A DNA stretch of 64,000 bases from Acetobacter estunensis (GTDB lineage: Bacteria; Pseudomonadota; Alphaproteobacteria; Acetobacterales; Acetobacteraceae): NCBI RefSeq assembly GCF_019083805.1, contig NZ_JAHRDV010000003.1, positions 186,001 through 250,000 of the forward strand, written 5' to 3'. The notes below the pieces were generated by a model. It did no database searches. It was not told where the DNA came from and saw only the letters and a program-made list of their open reading frames with translations. How positions within the stretch are numbered: position 1 is the stretch's first letter; each line of letters begins with the position of its first letter. A program made the position numbers and the translations under genes. Shown here in pieces: positions 1 to 10,029 of this stretch.

Positions 1-27
1 CGTCTTTTCAAACCTTGGGGGAGCACC

Positions 28-831
28 ATGGAGGGCAAGCCGTCACGCCGCGAGATCATCCTGCATGATGAGGCGGATTTCGCCGGATTGCGGGCCGCAG
101 GCAAGCTGGCCGCCGAAACACTGGACATGATCACCGATCATGTCCGCATCGGTGTCACGACCGAGGAACTGAACACCCTCATCCACGATTTCACGCTGAA
201 AAACGGCGCCACACCGGCCACGCTGAATTATCGCGGCTATCCCAAATCGTGCTGCATCTCCATCAACCATGTTGTCTGTCATGGCATTCCGGGTGACCGC
301 AAACTCGTGGACGGCGACATCCTCAATATCGATGTCACATCCATCCTCGATGGCTGGTACGGCGACAGCAGCCGGATGTACACGGTCGGCAAAACGCCCA
401 TCAAAGCGCAGAAGCTGATCGATGTGACTTATGACGCCACGATGGCCGGCATTGCCGCCGTGCGTCCCGGCGCAACGCTGGGCGATATCGGTTATGCCAT
501 CCAGACACTGGCGGAAAAGAACCGCTTCGGCGTAGTGCGGGATTTCTGCGGACACGGTATCGGGCGCACCTTTCACGCGGCTCCCAACGTGCTGCATTAC
601 GGTCGTCCGGGCGAAGGACTGAAGCTGGAAGCCGGAATGGTTTTCACCATCGAGCCGATGCTCAACATCGGCAAGCCGGATGTGAAAATTCTCGATGATG
701 GCTGGACAGCCGTTACCCGCGATCGGACGCTCTCGGCCCAGTTCGAGCACATGATCGGTGTGACGAAAGACGGCTGCGAAATCTTCACCCTCTCCCCGAA
801 AGGCTACACCCGACCGCCTTACAAGGATTGA
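28..831 (+). CDS. map: Type I methionine aminopeptidase
   Basis: Cytoplasmic metalloprotease that removes the initiator methionine from nascent proteins. The 267-residue length and the full pita-bread fold sequence fit type I MetAP. Visible family motifs are NHVVCHGIP, the metal-ligand stretch DILNIDVTSILDGWYGDSS with both aspartates, GHGIGRTFH with the metal-binding histidine, and the glutamates of FTIEPMLN and QFEHMIGVT. The ATG is preceded by GGGGGAG at good spacing. The stop lies 4 bases before the gamma-glutamyltransferase start, so the two are probably co-transcribed. A 297-residue ORF on the opposite strand is a shadow. Assignment is very secure. Confidence 0.96.
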   Translation: MEGKPSRREIILHDEADFAGLRAAGKLAAETLDMITDHVRIGVTTEELNTLIHDFTLKNGATPATLNYRGYPKSCCISINHVVCHGIPGDRKLVDGDILNIDVTSILDGWYGDSSRMYTVGKTPIKAQKLIDVTYDATMAGIAAVRPGATLGDIGYAIQTLAEKNRFGVVRDFCGHGIGRTFHAAPNVLHYGRPGEGLKLEAGMVFTIEPMLNIGKPDVKILDDGWTAVTRDRTLSAQFEHMIGVTKDGCEIFTLSPKGYTRPPYKD

Positions 832-835
832 CGTC

Positions 836-2692
836 ATGAGCCTGCCGGCCCCCACCCTCCTCACAAATCGTCCGCTTCTGCGAGTAGTGGCTTCATGGTT
901 GGGTGTCGGGGTTTTGGCTTGCGCCTCCGTAACCACCGGTTACGCGGCGCAGGCTCCGGTGGCAGGCGCGCCCGATCCTCTCGCTTATGAAGCTACACGC
1001 ACGACGACACCGACAGTCGGCCCGGCGTACGGTGCGCATGGAATGGTCGTGTCCGCGCAACATCTCGCCTCGGAAGTGGGCGCACGCATCCTCGCCAACG
1101 GAGGCAACGCCGCCGACGCTGCTGTGGCCATGGGATATGCACTGGCCGTGGTCTATCCGGCGGCAGGCAATATCGGCGGCGGCGGCTTCATGGTCCTGCG
1201 CCCCCCGCATGAAGATCCCCTTTTCATTAATTTCCGCGAGCGGGCGCCACTCGCCGCCACACCCACCATGTTTCAGGACGCGCAAGGCCATGTCCGCCCC
1301 GGTGAATCCGTGCTGGGCTGGAAAGCGGTGGCGGTTCCGGGAACAGTGGCCGGACTGGATTATGTTCACGCACGATGGGGAAAACTCTCACGTCAGAAAG
1401 TGATGGAACCGGCCATCCGCCTTGCCCGCGAAGGTTTCCGTCTGGAAGAAGGCGACGTCGCACTCCTACGGACCGCGGATACCGAGTTCAAAGCCGATCC
1501 GGTGCTGCGCCCCATTTTCACCCGACCGAACGGCGCCTCTCTCGAAGTGGGCGACCGGCTTGTACAGCGTAATCTGGCCCATTCGCTGTCCCTCATCGCC
1601 CACCAAGGCCCGGATACCTTTTATCGTGGCGAGATTTCCCGACGCATTGTGGAGGCCAGCACACAGAACGACGGTCTGCTGAGTGCCGCCGATTTTTCCA
1701 GCTACCGCCCTACTGTTTCAGCCCCCCTGACCTGCTTTTACCGCGGCTATCGCATCGACACCGCACCACCACCCAGCGGCGGCGGCATCGCCCTTTGCGA
1801 GATGCTGGACATTCTCTCGGGCTATGACCTGAAGAGCGAAGGTCTGCACAGTGCCATCGCCCTGCATCAGGAAATCGAGGCGATGCGTCACGCCTATTCC
1901 GACCGACGCGATCTGGGGGATCCGGCATTCGTGGCCAACCCCATCGCGCATCTGCTCGACGCGGACTACGCGGCGCAGATCCGCAAGGCCATTCCCGTTG
2001 AACGGGCCATCGATTCATCCATGCTGACAGCAGGCGTGGCCGCACCCGGCGCAACTGAGACCACCGCCGCTTCCGATCACGAGAAAAAAGAAACGACCCA
2101 GTTCTCGGTGATGGACCAGACCGGCTTTGCCATCTCCACCACCTACACACTCAATGGCTGGTTCGGTGCCCGCGTGATGGCGCCGGGCACCGGCGTCCTG
2201 CTCAATGACGAGATGGACGATTTCTCGGTCAAACCCGGCAGTCCGAACATGTTTGGCATCGTCGGCAGCGCGGCCAACGCCATAGCGCCACGCAAGACGC
2301 CCCTCTCCTCCATGACGCCCACGCTCCTTTCTCGCGATGGCCATACGGTCATGGTGATCGGCAGCCCCGGTGGTTCACGCATCCCCACCATCGTCCTGTC
2401 GGTTGTGTCAGGCGTGATCGATTACGGTCTGGACATCCAGCAGGCCATCGACCTGCCGCGCCTTCATGAACAGTGGACACCCTCTATCGTAGAGATCGAA
2501 CATGGCGCGGTGAGCGCCAGTGTTGCACGAACACTCGCTGATGAAGGCTACACTCTTACGGAGCATGCGCCTTGGGGTATTCCTGAGGGCATTGTCACTG
2601 AAGAACTGATGCCGCACGTCGGGGGCGTGAAGAAAGGGCTGTATGGAGGAGTGGATCGGCGGCATCCGGACGGTGCCGCTGTGGGGGAGTGA
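836..2692 (+). CDS. ggt: Gamma-glutamyltransferase precursor (glutathione hydrolase)
   Basis: Periplasmic N-terminal-nucleophile hydrolase that cleaves gamma-glutamyl bonds, chiefly of glutathione. A hydrophobic signal segment (about residues 15-38, ending GYAAQA) suggests Sec export. The 618-residue chain has the family blocks GGNAADAAVAMGYALAVVYP, GGGGFMV, and the autoprocessing site KKETTQFSVMD, where the first Thr of TTQFS (about residue 420) should become the nucleophile of the small subunit. STTYTLN, the lid-side DEMDDF and the substrate-binding GSPGGSRIP follow. It starts 4 bases after map. All catalytic elements look present. The 261 bases downstream hold no gene. Confidence 0.95.
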   Translation: MSLPAPTLLTNRPLLRVVASWLGVGVLACASVTTGYAAQAPVAGAPDPLAYEATRTTTPTVGPAYGAHGMVVSAQHLASEVGARILANGGNAADAAVAMGYALAVVYPAAGNIGGGGFMVLRPPHEDPLFINFRERAPLAATPTMFQDAQGHVRPGESVLGWKAVAVPGTVAGLDYVHARWGKLSRQKVMEPAIRLAREGFRLEEGDVALLRTADTEFKADPVLRPIFTRPNGASLEVGDRLVQRNLAHSLSLIAHQGPDTFYRGEISRRIVEASTQNDGLLSAADFSSYRPTVSAPLTCFYRGYRIDTAPPPSGGGIALCEMLDILSGYDLKSEGLHSAIALHQEIEAMRHAYSDRRDLGDPAFVANPIAHLLDADYAAQIRKAIPVERAIDSSMLTAGVAAPGATETTAASDHEKKETTQFSVMDQTGFAISTTYTLNGWFGARVMAPGTGVLLNDEMDDFSVKPGSPNMFGIVGSAANAIAPRKTPLSSMTPTLLSRDGHTVMVIGSPGGSRIPTIVLSVVSGVIDYGLDIQQAIDLPRLHEQWTPSIVEIEHGAVSASVARTLADEGYTLTEHAPWGIPEGIVTEELMPHVGGVKKGLYGGVDRRHPDGAAVGE

Positions 2693-2731
2693 GGTCGGGG
2701 GATTTACAGTGAGGCCGCTTTGGGGGCACGG

Positions 2732-2740
2732 AAAGTCCGG
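2732..2740 (+). repeat. Short direct repeat AAAGTCCGG, left copy
   Basis: The same 9 bases recur at 4998-5006, inside the yebC terminator, so the two copies bracket the DUF262 gene. This could be an insertion footprint, but 9 bases may match by chance over this distance. No transposase or integrase is present. Confidence 0.2.
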
Positions 2741-2953
2741 TTTCAAACCGTCCTAGTCAAAAGCGTCCGTTGCCGCACTCAATTGCAGCCAAGCCAGAAT
2801 TGTAAAGTTACCACCCATCAAAAACAAACTTAAAACCTTTATATCGTTTCTATTACAGTTGCAGCAGATAGCAGCATCCGACGAGTGGCCGATTGACCAT
2901 CATCAGATTGTATTCGATCTTGCGCCAAGGATAATCAACAGAAAGCCTTCTGA

Positions 2954-4846
2954 ATGCATGCCAAGGACTGGGCATTAAATGCCGTGTTACAAGAGAGGCA
3001 GCAGTGGGTAATCCCCGTCTATCAGCGAACCTACGAATGGAAGACGGGAGCCGACGGTCAATTACCAAAATTGTGGGACGACCTGCGCGAGCGTGCGTTG
3101 GAGCAACTGGCCGGCCTCAAGCCCAAACCACACTTCGTTGGCGCTATCATCTATGCCGAGCCAGCGGAGCAGCCGTTCGGCACTGTTAACAAGCGCTATC
3201 TCGTCGATGGCCAACAACGCATTACGACCTTTAACTTGGTGCTGTGCGCCTTACGCGAGAACGCACGCGATTGCGGCGTCGAACGCATTACCGCAACTGT
3301 GGATGAATACCTTTTCAACGCTAAAAGCGCCTCTATGGCTGATCCTGAACGAGAAAGGTTCAAACTATGGTCATCCAGTTTCGACAGACCGTTGTTCACC
3401 GCGATCGCTGCACTTCCGACCAACGAGGTGCGTGATAAATTCACCCAGTATTTTTACAAGAATGGCAACATTATTAGGAGTACTGCGCCGAAAGTCTTAG
3501 CCGCTTACTGGTATCTCAAAGAGGAGATTGCGACTTTCATCTCCGAACGTGCTGCAGAAGGCGTTCCCGCCGAAAAAGCACTCGATGCGATCATTGCCGG
3601 ATTCCTCAATGGTTTTCAGATCGTAGTGGTGCAACTGGGCAAGGAAGATGACGCGCAGGCGATCTTCGCTTCCCTGAATGGCAATGCTCAGCCGCTTTCC
3701 GCTTTCGACCTAATCCGCAACGATATCTTCCATCGTGCCAGCAAGGCGCTTGAGGACAATGACATCCTTTATGACCAACACTGGCGTGAACTTGAGACTG
3801 AATTCTGGAAGACGGAAATCAAACAGGGGAGATTGAAGCGTCCCCGAACTGACCATCTTATCACGCATGCGCTCGTCGCAGAGACGGCTCACGACGTCAT
3901 CGTCGGTCAAGTGGCGAACGAATATCGGCATTATGCCGAAGCACAAGACTTTGCAAGCGTTACAGACGAAGTTCGCAGCTTGATGAAATATGGCCGCGCC
4001 TACGAGGAGATGGAGCTTCGAAAGAAGGGGGGTGCCCTAGCGGAACTTGCCAAGTTCCTAACCATTTGGGACACCGCCGCCATGCATCCGATTGCACTGT
4101 GGATCGAAGTGCGTGATCTACCGGATGAGCGTAAGAAAGCCGTCTATGCGCTCATCGAGAGCTACATGATCCGGCGTGATTTGTGTGAATTGGGCAATAA
4201 GAACTACAATAAGGTGGTAGCCGGAGCTCTGCGCGAAATGCAGGCAGCGCCAGATCCGGTAGACGCTTTCTTTACCTACATGGTCAGTCTAACTGGCGAC
4301 GCCTCGCGCCTTCCCTCGGACACGGAACTGCTGCGCTCGGCCTCATCGAAGGCGATCTATAACTCCATGGGATCACAGAAGTTGCGTTATGTGCTGAGCG
4401 GTGTCGAACGGGCACTACGCGACAAATTCGATGAAGACGTAACAGTGAGTACCGCTAATCTGACTGTAGAGCATATTATGCCCCGCCATTGGGCAAAGAA
4501 CTGGCCCTTACCGTCCGGGAAGATGGCACCGACAGAAGATACCTACGCCCTGTTACTTACGAACGAGGACATGTGGAGCGAAGTCGAGCAGCGCGAGGCT
4601 ATCAAAAATACACTTGGTAACCTTACTCTACTCACAGGGAGTCTGAATCCAAGCCTAGGTAATGCCGGCTGGGAGGAAAAACGTGCCGCCATCTCCAAGT
4701 CATTACTCGTGCTGAACCGCGATGTCGCCGAACATGACGTATGGGACGAGGTTGCGATCCGTGAGCGCGCTGGCGCGCTTGTCAATGAGATCACTTCGAT
4801 TTGGACATATCCAGTAGTCGAAATCGTGCACGCCATGCCAGAGTGA
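2954..4846 (+). CDS. GmrSD-like DUF262/DUF1524 protein, putative modification-dependent nuclease
   Basis: Single 630-residue protein joining an N-terminal DUF262 (GmrS-like ParB/Srx fold NTPase) to a C-terminal DUF1524 HNH nuclease-like domain. DUF262 marks are VIPVYQRTYEW (19-29) and DGQQR (85-89). The DUF1524 end carries VEHIMPRHW (His507), NTLGNLTLL, SLNPSLGN and WEEKR, an H...N...K pattern. Relatives GmrSD, SspE and BrxU restrict phage DNA with modified bases or respond to host marks. A TGA codon directly precedes the ATG, so the start cannot move upstream, and the N-terminus is nearly complete for the family. It stands alone between ggt and yebC, with visibly lower GC and different codon choice than its neighbours, which suggests transfer. 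No modification gene lies beside it. Family placement is strong; a defence role is inferred. Confidence 0.85.
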   Translation: MHAKDWALNAVLQERQQWVIPVYQRTYEWKTGADGQLPKLWDDLRERALEQLAGLKPKPHFVGAIIYAEPAEQPFGTVNKRYLVDGQQRITTFNLVLCALRENARDCGVERITATVDEYLFNAKSASMADPERERFKLWSSSFDRPLFTAIAALPTNEVRDKFTQYFYKNGNIIRSTAPKVLAAYWYLKEEIATFISERAAEGVPAEKALDAIIAGFLNGFQIVVVQLGKEDDAQAIFASLNGNAQPLSAFDLIRNDIFHRASKALEDNDILYDQHWRELETEFWKTEIKQGRLKRPRTDHLITHALVAETAHDVIVGQVANEYRHYAEAQDFASVTDEVRSLMKYGRAYEEMELRKKGGALAELAKFLTIWDTAAMHPIALWIEVRDLPDERKKAVYALIESYMIRRDLCELGNKNYNKVVAGALREMQAAPDPVDAFFTYMVSLTGDASRLPSDTELLRSASSKAIYNSMGSQKLRYVLSGVERALRDKFDEDVTVSTANLTVEHIMPRHWAKNWPLPSGKMAPTEDTYALLLTNEDMWSEVEQREAIKNTLGNLTLLTGSLNPSLGNAGWEEKRAAISKSLLVLNRDVAEHDVWDEVAIRERAGALVNEITSIWTYPVVEIVHAMPE

Positions 4847-4990
4847 GTTCGCGGTCGTTGCTCTGATATTGCTTTATGCACGGACGAAGTTACCAACGGA
4901 CGGCGAGTAAATATCTCCTCCTTGTATCACTGGATCAGACATGAATGTCGGAAATAAGACGTAAGCCGCCCTCTCACCTCCCTAATCTTA

Positions 4991-5022
4991 AAACAAAAAA
5001 GTCCGGAGCATTTCTCCGGACT
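4991..5022 (-). terminator. Rho-independent terminator of yebC
   Basis: On the minus strand a perfect 9-base stem (AGTCCGGAG with CTCCGGACT; arms 5014-5022 and 5000-5008, loop 5009-5013) is followed by TTTTTTGTTT. It lies 18 bases past the yebC stop, in the correct orientation. Confidence 0.9.
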
Positions 5023-5039
5023 CTTGTCGCAACCACCAT

Positions 5040-5789
5040 TCAGGCAGACAGAGCCGCCGCCACTTCTTCAGGCAAATCGAAGTTGGCATACACATTCTGC
5101 ACGTCGTCATTGTCTTCGAGCACATCAAGCAACTTCAGCACCGTACGTCCCTTGTCCTCATCCAGTGCCACCGTGTTCTCGGGGCGCCAGTCCAGCTTGG
5201 CGCTCTCGGGTTCACCGAATTTGGCCTCAAGCGCATCGCGCACGGCGAAAAAGGATTCCACCTCGCACGTCACTTCGTGGCTCTCTGCGGTGGACACCAC
5301 ATTGTCCGCACCGGCTTCAATGGCCGCTTCCAGCATCTCGTCTTCGGTGGCAACGCTTGCCGGATAGGTGATGACGCCAAGGCGCTGGAACATGAAGGAG
5401 ACGGAGTTGGTCTCGCCCAGTGAACCGCTGTATTTGGAAAACGCCGCACGCACCTCGGCCGCAGTGCGGTTACGGTTGTCGGTCAGCGCTTCCACGATCA
5501 CGGCCACGCCTGCCGGGCCATATCCCTCGTAGCGCACTTCCACGTAGTCATCGCCGCCGCCCGCTCCCGTGGCCTTCTTGATGGCGCGCTCGACCGTGTC
5601 TTTGGGCATGTTGACTTCGCGGGCTGCGGAAATAGCCGCACGCAGGCGAGGATTGGTGGCCGGGTCAGGCAGACCGGAACGGGCCGCAACCGTAATCTCG
5701 CGAATGACCTTGGCGAACTGCTTCGCACGCTTGGCGTCCTGCGCGCCCTTGCGGTGCATGATGTTCTTGAATTGTGAATGGCCGGCCAT
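5040..5789 (-). CDS. yebC: YebC/PmpR family regulatory/translation factor
   Basis: The 249-residue protein begins [22 protein letters not shown], the invariant start of the YebC (TACO1) family, and has [16 protein letters not shown] and the [23 protein letters not shown] block. Family members are reported as DNA-binding regulators and more recently as helpers of translation through difficult motifs; the role in this organism cannot be told from sequence. Expression ends at the strong terminator just downstream. The gene is read in the same direction as secA, 176 bases beyond the secA stop. Confidence 0.95.
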   Translation of the reverse strand: MAGHSQFKNIMHRKGAQDAKRAKQFAKVIREITVAARSGLPDPATNPRLRAAISAAREVNMPKDTVERAIKKATGAGGGDDYVEVRYEGYGPAGVAVIVEALTDNRNRTAAEVRAAFSKYSGSLGETNSVSFMFQRLGVITYPASVATEDEMLEAAIEAGADNVVSTAESHEVTCEVESFFAVRDALEAKFGEPESAKLDWRPENTVALDEDKGRTVLKLLDVLEDNDDVQNVYANFDLPEEVAAALSA

Positions 5790-5965
5790 AGGGCCCTCCC
5801 CATCTGATGATCTTCGTATTTTCAGAAAAAAGCAGGCGGACGCACCGCTCCACAGAGCGCACCCCCACGCCGCACAACAGCGCGGGCAAGCAAGCGCTCA
5901 CCTTGGGAGCGGACGCGCCTCAGCGCCCCGGAGGGTGTCCCGACCGGTGGCCGGACCCGAAATGC

Positions 5966-8686
5966 TCAGACGGCACGGCCATGACAGTGCTTGTATTTCC
6001 GACCCGAGCCACACGGGCACGGCCCATTACGGGGCGTCTCGCCCCAGGTGGACGGATCTTCCGGCAGAATGGCGCCGGACCCGACGGGTTCAGCCGCAAC
6101 ACTCGCCGGCGTCTGGTTGTAGTGTGCCGGCTCGGAAGTATAGCCCTCCACCTGCGGATCGGGATGGAACTCACCGATCCCTTCAAGCGGGGTGGGTTCC
6201 ACGGGCGGAGCCACCTCGACACGCGCAAGAAACGTCACCACACGCTCGCGCATCTCATCGAGCATGAAGGTAAAAAGCTGGAATGCCTCGTGCTTGTACT
6301 CGTTCAGCGGATCTTTCTGGCCATAAGCCCGCAGACCGATGCCCTGACGAAGCTGATCGAGAGCGTGCAGATGCTCTTTCCATACGGAATCGAAGGTGGT
6401 CAGCAGAATCTGCTTTTCGATATAGCGCATGATGTCGGGACCGAAATTGGCCGTCCGTACCGCCTGCGCCTGCGCAGCGGCATCCTCGATGCGGGCCGCC
6501 ACCTGTTCACGGTCCATGCCGTCTTCCGCGGCCCATGCCTCGATCGGAAGATCGAGATTGAGAACCCGTTGAACCTCAGCCTTCAGTTCGGTCGTCTGCC
6601 ACTGCTCGGCAAACGCCTTTTCGGGAATAAAGCGGTCAACCAGCGAGTCGATGACATCTGCCCGCGCTTCGGCTACAATGGAGGACACATCATCGAGCAT
6701 CATGAACTCACGGCGCTGGGCATACACCTCCTTGCGCTGATCGTTCATGACATCGTCGTATTTGAGCGTATTCTTGCGCATGTCGAAGTTGCGGGCTTCG
6801 ACCTTTTTCTGCGCGCGCTCCAACGCCTTGTTCAGCCACGGATGAACAATCGCCTCACCGTCCTGCATGCCCATTTTCTGGAGCATGCCGGTCATCCGGT
6901 CGGAGCCGAAAATCCGCATCAGGTCATCCTGAAGCGACACGAAGAAACGCGAATTGCCCGGATCGCCCTGACGCCCCGCACGACCACGCAACTGGTTATC
7001 GATGCGGCGGCTTTCATGCCGCTCCGTACCAATGACGTAGAGACCACCGGCCTTTTTCACGATTTCCTGATTGCGCGCCACTTCATCGCGAATGGCCTGC
7101 TCGGCCGCAGCGCGCTCAGTCGGATCGGTGATATGCGCCAATTCCTGCTGGATGCGCATCTCCACGTTGCCGCCGAGCTTGATGTCGGTGCCACGCCCCG
7201 CCATGTTGGTCGCAATCGTGATCGCTCCGGGCGCACCTGCCTGCGCTACAATGGTCGCTTCCATTTCATGAAAGCGCGCGTTGAGCACATTATGGGGAAT
7301 GCCACGCTGCTTGAGCATCGCTGAGAGCGCTTCGCTCTTTTCAACGGATGTCGTGCCGACAAGGATGGGTTGCCCCCCCTTGTGTACCTCTTCCACCAGC
7401 TTTCCTACCGCTGCGAATTTCTGCTGCTCATTGAGATAGATCTCGTCATCCGTGTCCTTGCGGGCCACGGGCAGATTGGTGGGGATTTCCACCACGTCGA
7501 GCTTGTATATCTCGGCAAATTCATCGGCTTCCGTCATGGCGGTGCCGGTCATGCCCGAGAGCTTGGGATAGAGGCGGAAATAGTTCTGGAAGGTGATGGA
7601 GGCAAGCGTCTGGTTTTCCTGCTGAACCTCGACATGCTCCTTGGCTTCCAGCGCCTGATGCAGGCCATCGGAATACCTGCGGCCTTCCATCATGCGGCCG
7701 GTAAACTCATCAATGATGATGACCTTGCCGTCCCGCACGATGTAATCGACATCCCGCGCAAACAGCGAATGAGCACGCAGCGACTGCTGGACATGGTGCA
7801 CGACCGCGACATTATGCACATCGTACAGGCCGCCTTCCTGCAACACGCCAGCGGCACGAAGAAGCTCTTCGACCTTTTCCGAACCGGCTTCAGTGAGAAT
7901 GACCGTGCGGAGCTTCTCGTCCTTTTCGAATGCGGCCGGATCGCGCACAAGTTCCGCCACCACGGCATCCACGCTGCGATAAAGATCGGAGCTGTCCTCG
8001 GCAGGACCGGAAATGATGAGCGGCGTGCGCGCCTCATCGATGAGGATCGAGTCCACCTCGTCCACGATGGCATGATTGAAGGGCCGCTGGACCATGTCTT
8101 CCAGCCGGTACTTCATGTTGTCGCGCAGATAATCGAAGCCGAATTCGTTGTTCGTGCCGTAGGTAATGTCGCAGGCATAGGCTGCACGGCGCGCCTCATC
8201 GGGCAGGTTGGGCACGATCACGCCCGTGGTCAGACCGAGAAAGCTGTAAAGTCGGCTCATCTCGTCAGCATCGCGACGAGCGAGATAGTCGTTCACGGTG
8301 ACGACATGCACGCCCTTGCCGGTCAGCGCGTTGAGATAGACTGCAAGCGTGGCGACGAGCGTCTTGCCTTCACCGGTCCGCATTTCGGCAATCTTGCCGG
8401 CATGCAGCACCATGCCACCGATAAGCTGCACATCGAAGTGACGCATGCCCAGCACGCGTTTCGAGGCCTCACGGCATACGGCGAACGCTTCGGGCAGCAG
8501 CTGATCAAGCGTCTCACCCTTGGCCAGCCGCTCCCGGAACTCGACCGTCTTGTGCGCAAGAGCCGCGTCATCCAGAGCCGCTATCTGCGGCTCCAGCGCA
8601 TTAACTTCCGGGACACGACGCTGGAACCGCTTAAGGGAGCGGTCATTGGAAGTGCCAAACAGTGCGCGGGCGAGCGAGGCGAACAT
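5966..8686 (-). CDS. secA: Preprotein translocase ATPase SecA
   Basis: Motor ATPase of the Sec pathway, acting at the inner membrane with SecYEG. The start chosen is [18 protein letters not shown] at 8686, preceded on the minus strand by GGAAAGG; a longer in-frame reading to 8815 adds 43 residues unlike SecA. The 906-residue product carries the Walker A motif TGEGKT (about 104-109), the Walker B/DEAD-type motif [14 protein letters not shown], the C-terminal helicase motif [10 protein letters not shown] and [11 protein letters not shown]. The C-terminal zinc-binding tail [14 protein letters not shown], used for SecB and lipid contact, is intact. Two long plus-strand ORFs opposite it (5807-7324 and 7370-8788) are shadows. 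Confidence 0.97.
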   Translation of the reverse strand: MFASLARALFGTSNDRSLKRFQRRVPEVNALEPQIAALDDAALAHKTVEFRERLAKGETLDQLLPEAFAVCREASKRVLGMRHFDVQLIGGMVLHAGKIAEMRTGEGKTLVATLAVYLNALTGKGVHVVTVNDYLARRDADEMSRLYSFLGLTTGVIVPNLPDEARRAAYACDITYGTNNEFGFDYLRDNMKYRLEDMVQRPFNHAIVDEVDSILIDEARTPLIISGPAEDSSDLYRSVDAVVAELVRDPAAFEKDEKLRTVILTEAGSEKVEELLRAAGVLQEGGLYDVHNVAVVHHVQQSLRAHSLFARDVDYIVRDGKVIIIDEFTGRMMEGRRYSDGLHQALEAKEHVEVQQENQTLASITFQNYFRLYPKLSGMTGTAMTEADEFAEIYKLDVVEIPTNLPVARKDTDDEIYLNEQQKFAAVGKLVEEVHKGGQPILVGTTSVEKSEALSAMLKQRGIPHNVLNARFHEMEATIVAQAGAPGAITIATNMAGRGTDIKLGGNVEMRIQQELAHITDPTERAAAEQAIRDEVARNQEIVKKAGGLYVIGTERHESRRIDNQLRGRAGRQGDPGNSRFFVSLQDDLMRIFGSDRMTGMLQKMGMQDGEAIVHPWLNKALERAQKKVEARNFDMRKNTLKYDDVMNDQRKEVYAQRREFMMLDDVSSIVAEARADVIDSLVDRFIPEKAFAEQWQTTELKAEVQRVLNLDLPIEAWAAEDGMDREQVAARIEDAAAQAQAVRTANFGPDIMRYIEKQILLTTFDSVWKEHLHALDQLRQGIGLRAYGQKDPLNEYKHEAFQLFTFMLDEMRERVVTFLARVEVAPPVEPTPLEGIGEFHPDPQVEGYTSEPAHYNQTPASVAAEPVGSGAILPEDPSTWGETPRNGPCPCGSGRKYKHCHGRAV

Positions 8687-8827
8687 GAAGACCTTTCCGG
8701 AACGGCATGCGGTCCACATCCGCCTCTCCGCCACCGGACAACCGGGACACGAGGAAACGGGCGGGAACCGCTCGCATTGCGGCAATGAGATAAGGCCCGC
8801 ACCCGCATGGGTCAACCAAGGGCTGAT

Positions 8828-8843
8828 GTGAGGCGTGCCTCAC
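8828..8843. promoter_or_regulatory. 16-bp dyad between secA and the parvulin gene
   Basis: GTGAGGC and GCCTCAC are perfect inverted arms separated by GT, in the divergent region between secA (start 8686) and the parvulin gene (start 8949). The form suits a dimeric regulator, but no binding protein is identified and it could be chance. Confidence 0.3.
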
Positions 8844-8948
8844 GTTCCGTCATCAAACGGTCATGGCCGCCACCGTCCGGCCTGCCCTTGCGGGGGGCGG
8901 ACGGGTCAGCCATGATGCGGCCCTTCTGTCCACACAGGGTATTTTCGC

Positions 8949-9914
8949 ATGCGTTTTTCCAGCTCGGGTTCGGTCCTCGCGGCAGCAGCCCTGCTTGCCT
9001 CCACACTTCTGACGTCCACCGGCGCTCTTGCCGCGGACGCTCCGAAGACGACGCCCGCAGCCGGTGCAACGGCCGCACCACAGGGCGGACCTGACGGCGG
9101 TGCTCCCCAGACCGATCCGAACGCGCTGGTGGCCACGGTCAACGGCGAGAAGATTACACTGGGCGACATCCGCAAAGCCGCCACCAACATGCCGCCGCAG
9201 CTCCGCCAGTTGCCGCCGAACGTGATCTTCCCGATGCTGGTCAACCAGGCCGTTGACCAGAAAGCCATCCAGATCGCGGCACGCAAGGACAATCTCCAAA
9301 ACGATCCGGAGACCAAGGCCGCCATGGAAACCGCCGCCAACACGGCGCTTCAGAACTCGTGGCTGTCCAAGCAGGTCATGCCGCAGCTGACCGACGCGGC
9401 GGTTCATGACTATTACATGAAGAATTACGCCAACAAGCCGGCGGAGAAGGAAGTCCACGCCCGCCATATCCTCGTGAAGACCGAGGCCGAGGCCAACGAC
9501 ATCATCAAGCAGCTCAAGGGTGGCGCCGACTTCGGCACGCTGGCCGCGAAGCTCTCCACCGACAAGGGCAGCGCCCAGAACAACGGCGGCGATCTGGGCT
9601 GGTTCAAGAAAGGTGACATGGTTCCCGCCTTCTCGGATGCTGCGTTTGCCATGAAGCCGGGCACCTACAGCCAGACACCCGTGAAGAGCCAGTTCGGCTA
9701 TCACGTCATTCAGGTGCTGGAAGACCGCACGGTGCCGGTCCCCAAGGAAGACGAGGTGAAGGACAAGATCCGCCAGAAGCTCGTGCAGGAAGACGTGCGG
9801 GCGGCGGTGGAGAAAGCCACATCTGGCGTCAAGATCGTGCGCTACGGTCCTGACGGCAAGGTGGTGCCCGACAACGCGCAGCCTGCCATCGCGGGCACGC
9901 CGAAGAAGAACTGA
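8949..9914 (+). CDS. Periplasmic parvulin-type peptidyl-prolyl isomerase (SurA/PrsA-like)
   Basis: Exported chaperone and prolyl isomerase probably helping outer-membrane protein folding. The 321-residue chain starts with a clear signal peptide (SSGSVLAAAALLASTLL, cleavage near GALAAD), then a SurA_N-like helical segment, then a PpiC domain from about residue 160: VHARHILVKTEAEAN, GADFGTLAAKLSTD, GGDLGWFKKGDMVPAFSDAAF and FGYHVIQVLEDR, all hallmarks of active parvulins. A terminator (9968-9995) separates it from argJ. Placement divergent from secA is common in alphaproteobacteria. The exact client set is unknown. Confidence 0.92.
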   Translation: MRFSSSGSVLAAAALLASTLLTSTGALAADAPKTTPAAGATAAPQGGPDGGAPQTDPNALVATVNGEKITLGDIRKAATNMPPQLRQLPPNVIFPMLVNQAVDQKAIQIAARKDNLQNDPETKAAMETAANTALQNSWLSKQVMPQLTDAAVHDYYMKNYANKPAEKEVHARHILVKTEAEANDIIKQLKGGADFGTLAAKLSTDKGSAQNNGGDLGWFKKGDMVPAFSDAAFAMKPGTYSQTPVKSQFGYHVIQVLEDRTVPVPKEDEVKDKIRQKLVQEDVRAAVEKATSGVKIVRYGPDGKVVPDNAQPAIAGTPKKN

Positions 9915-9967
9915 CGCCAGCAGAGGCGGCGGCTGTAGCCTCCCCGCCTCTCTTTGGCTAGGATCGG

Positions 9968-10008
9968 AAAGGGGATGCCTCGTGGCGTCCCCTTTCTTCG
10001 TTTTCCGC
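9968..10008 (+). terminator. Rho-independent terminator after the parvulin gene
   Basis: A 12-base stem AAAGGGGATGCC / GGCGTCCCCTTT (9968-9979, 9984-9995; one G-U pair) with loop TCGT, followed by a T-rich run. It lies 54 bases past the parvulin stop and before argJ. The loop contains a GTG that is in frame with argJ. Confidence 0.85.
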
Positions 10009-10029
10009 CCAGTCCAAGGTGCGTCGTCC

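Noticed and set aside
2731-2755. tRNA T-arm-like sequence (GGTTTCAAACC) after ggt, as a possible attachment site
   Set aside because: No acceptor, D or anticodon arms can be built around it, and the loop would be too small for a T loop.
5807-8788. Two long plus-strand ORFs (505 and 472 codons) opposite secA
   Set aside because: They are antisense shadows of a high-GC conserved gene; translations are rich in His/Arg/Leu with no recognisable domain.
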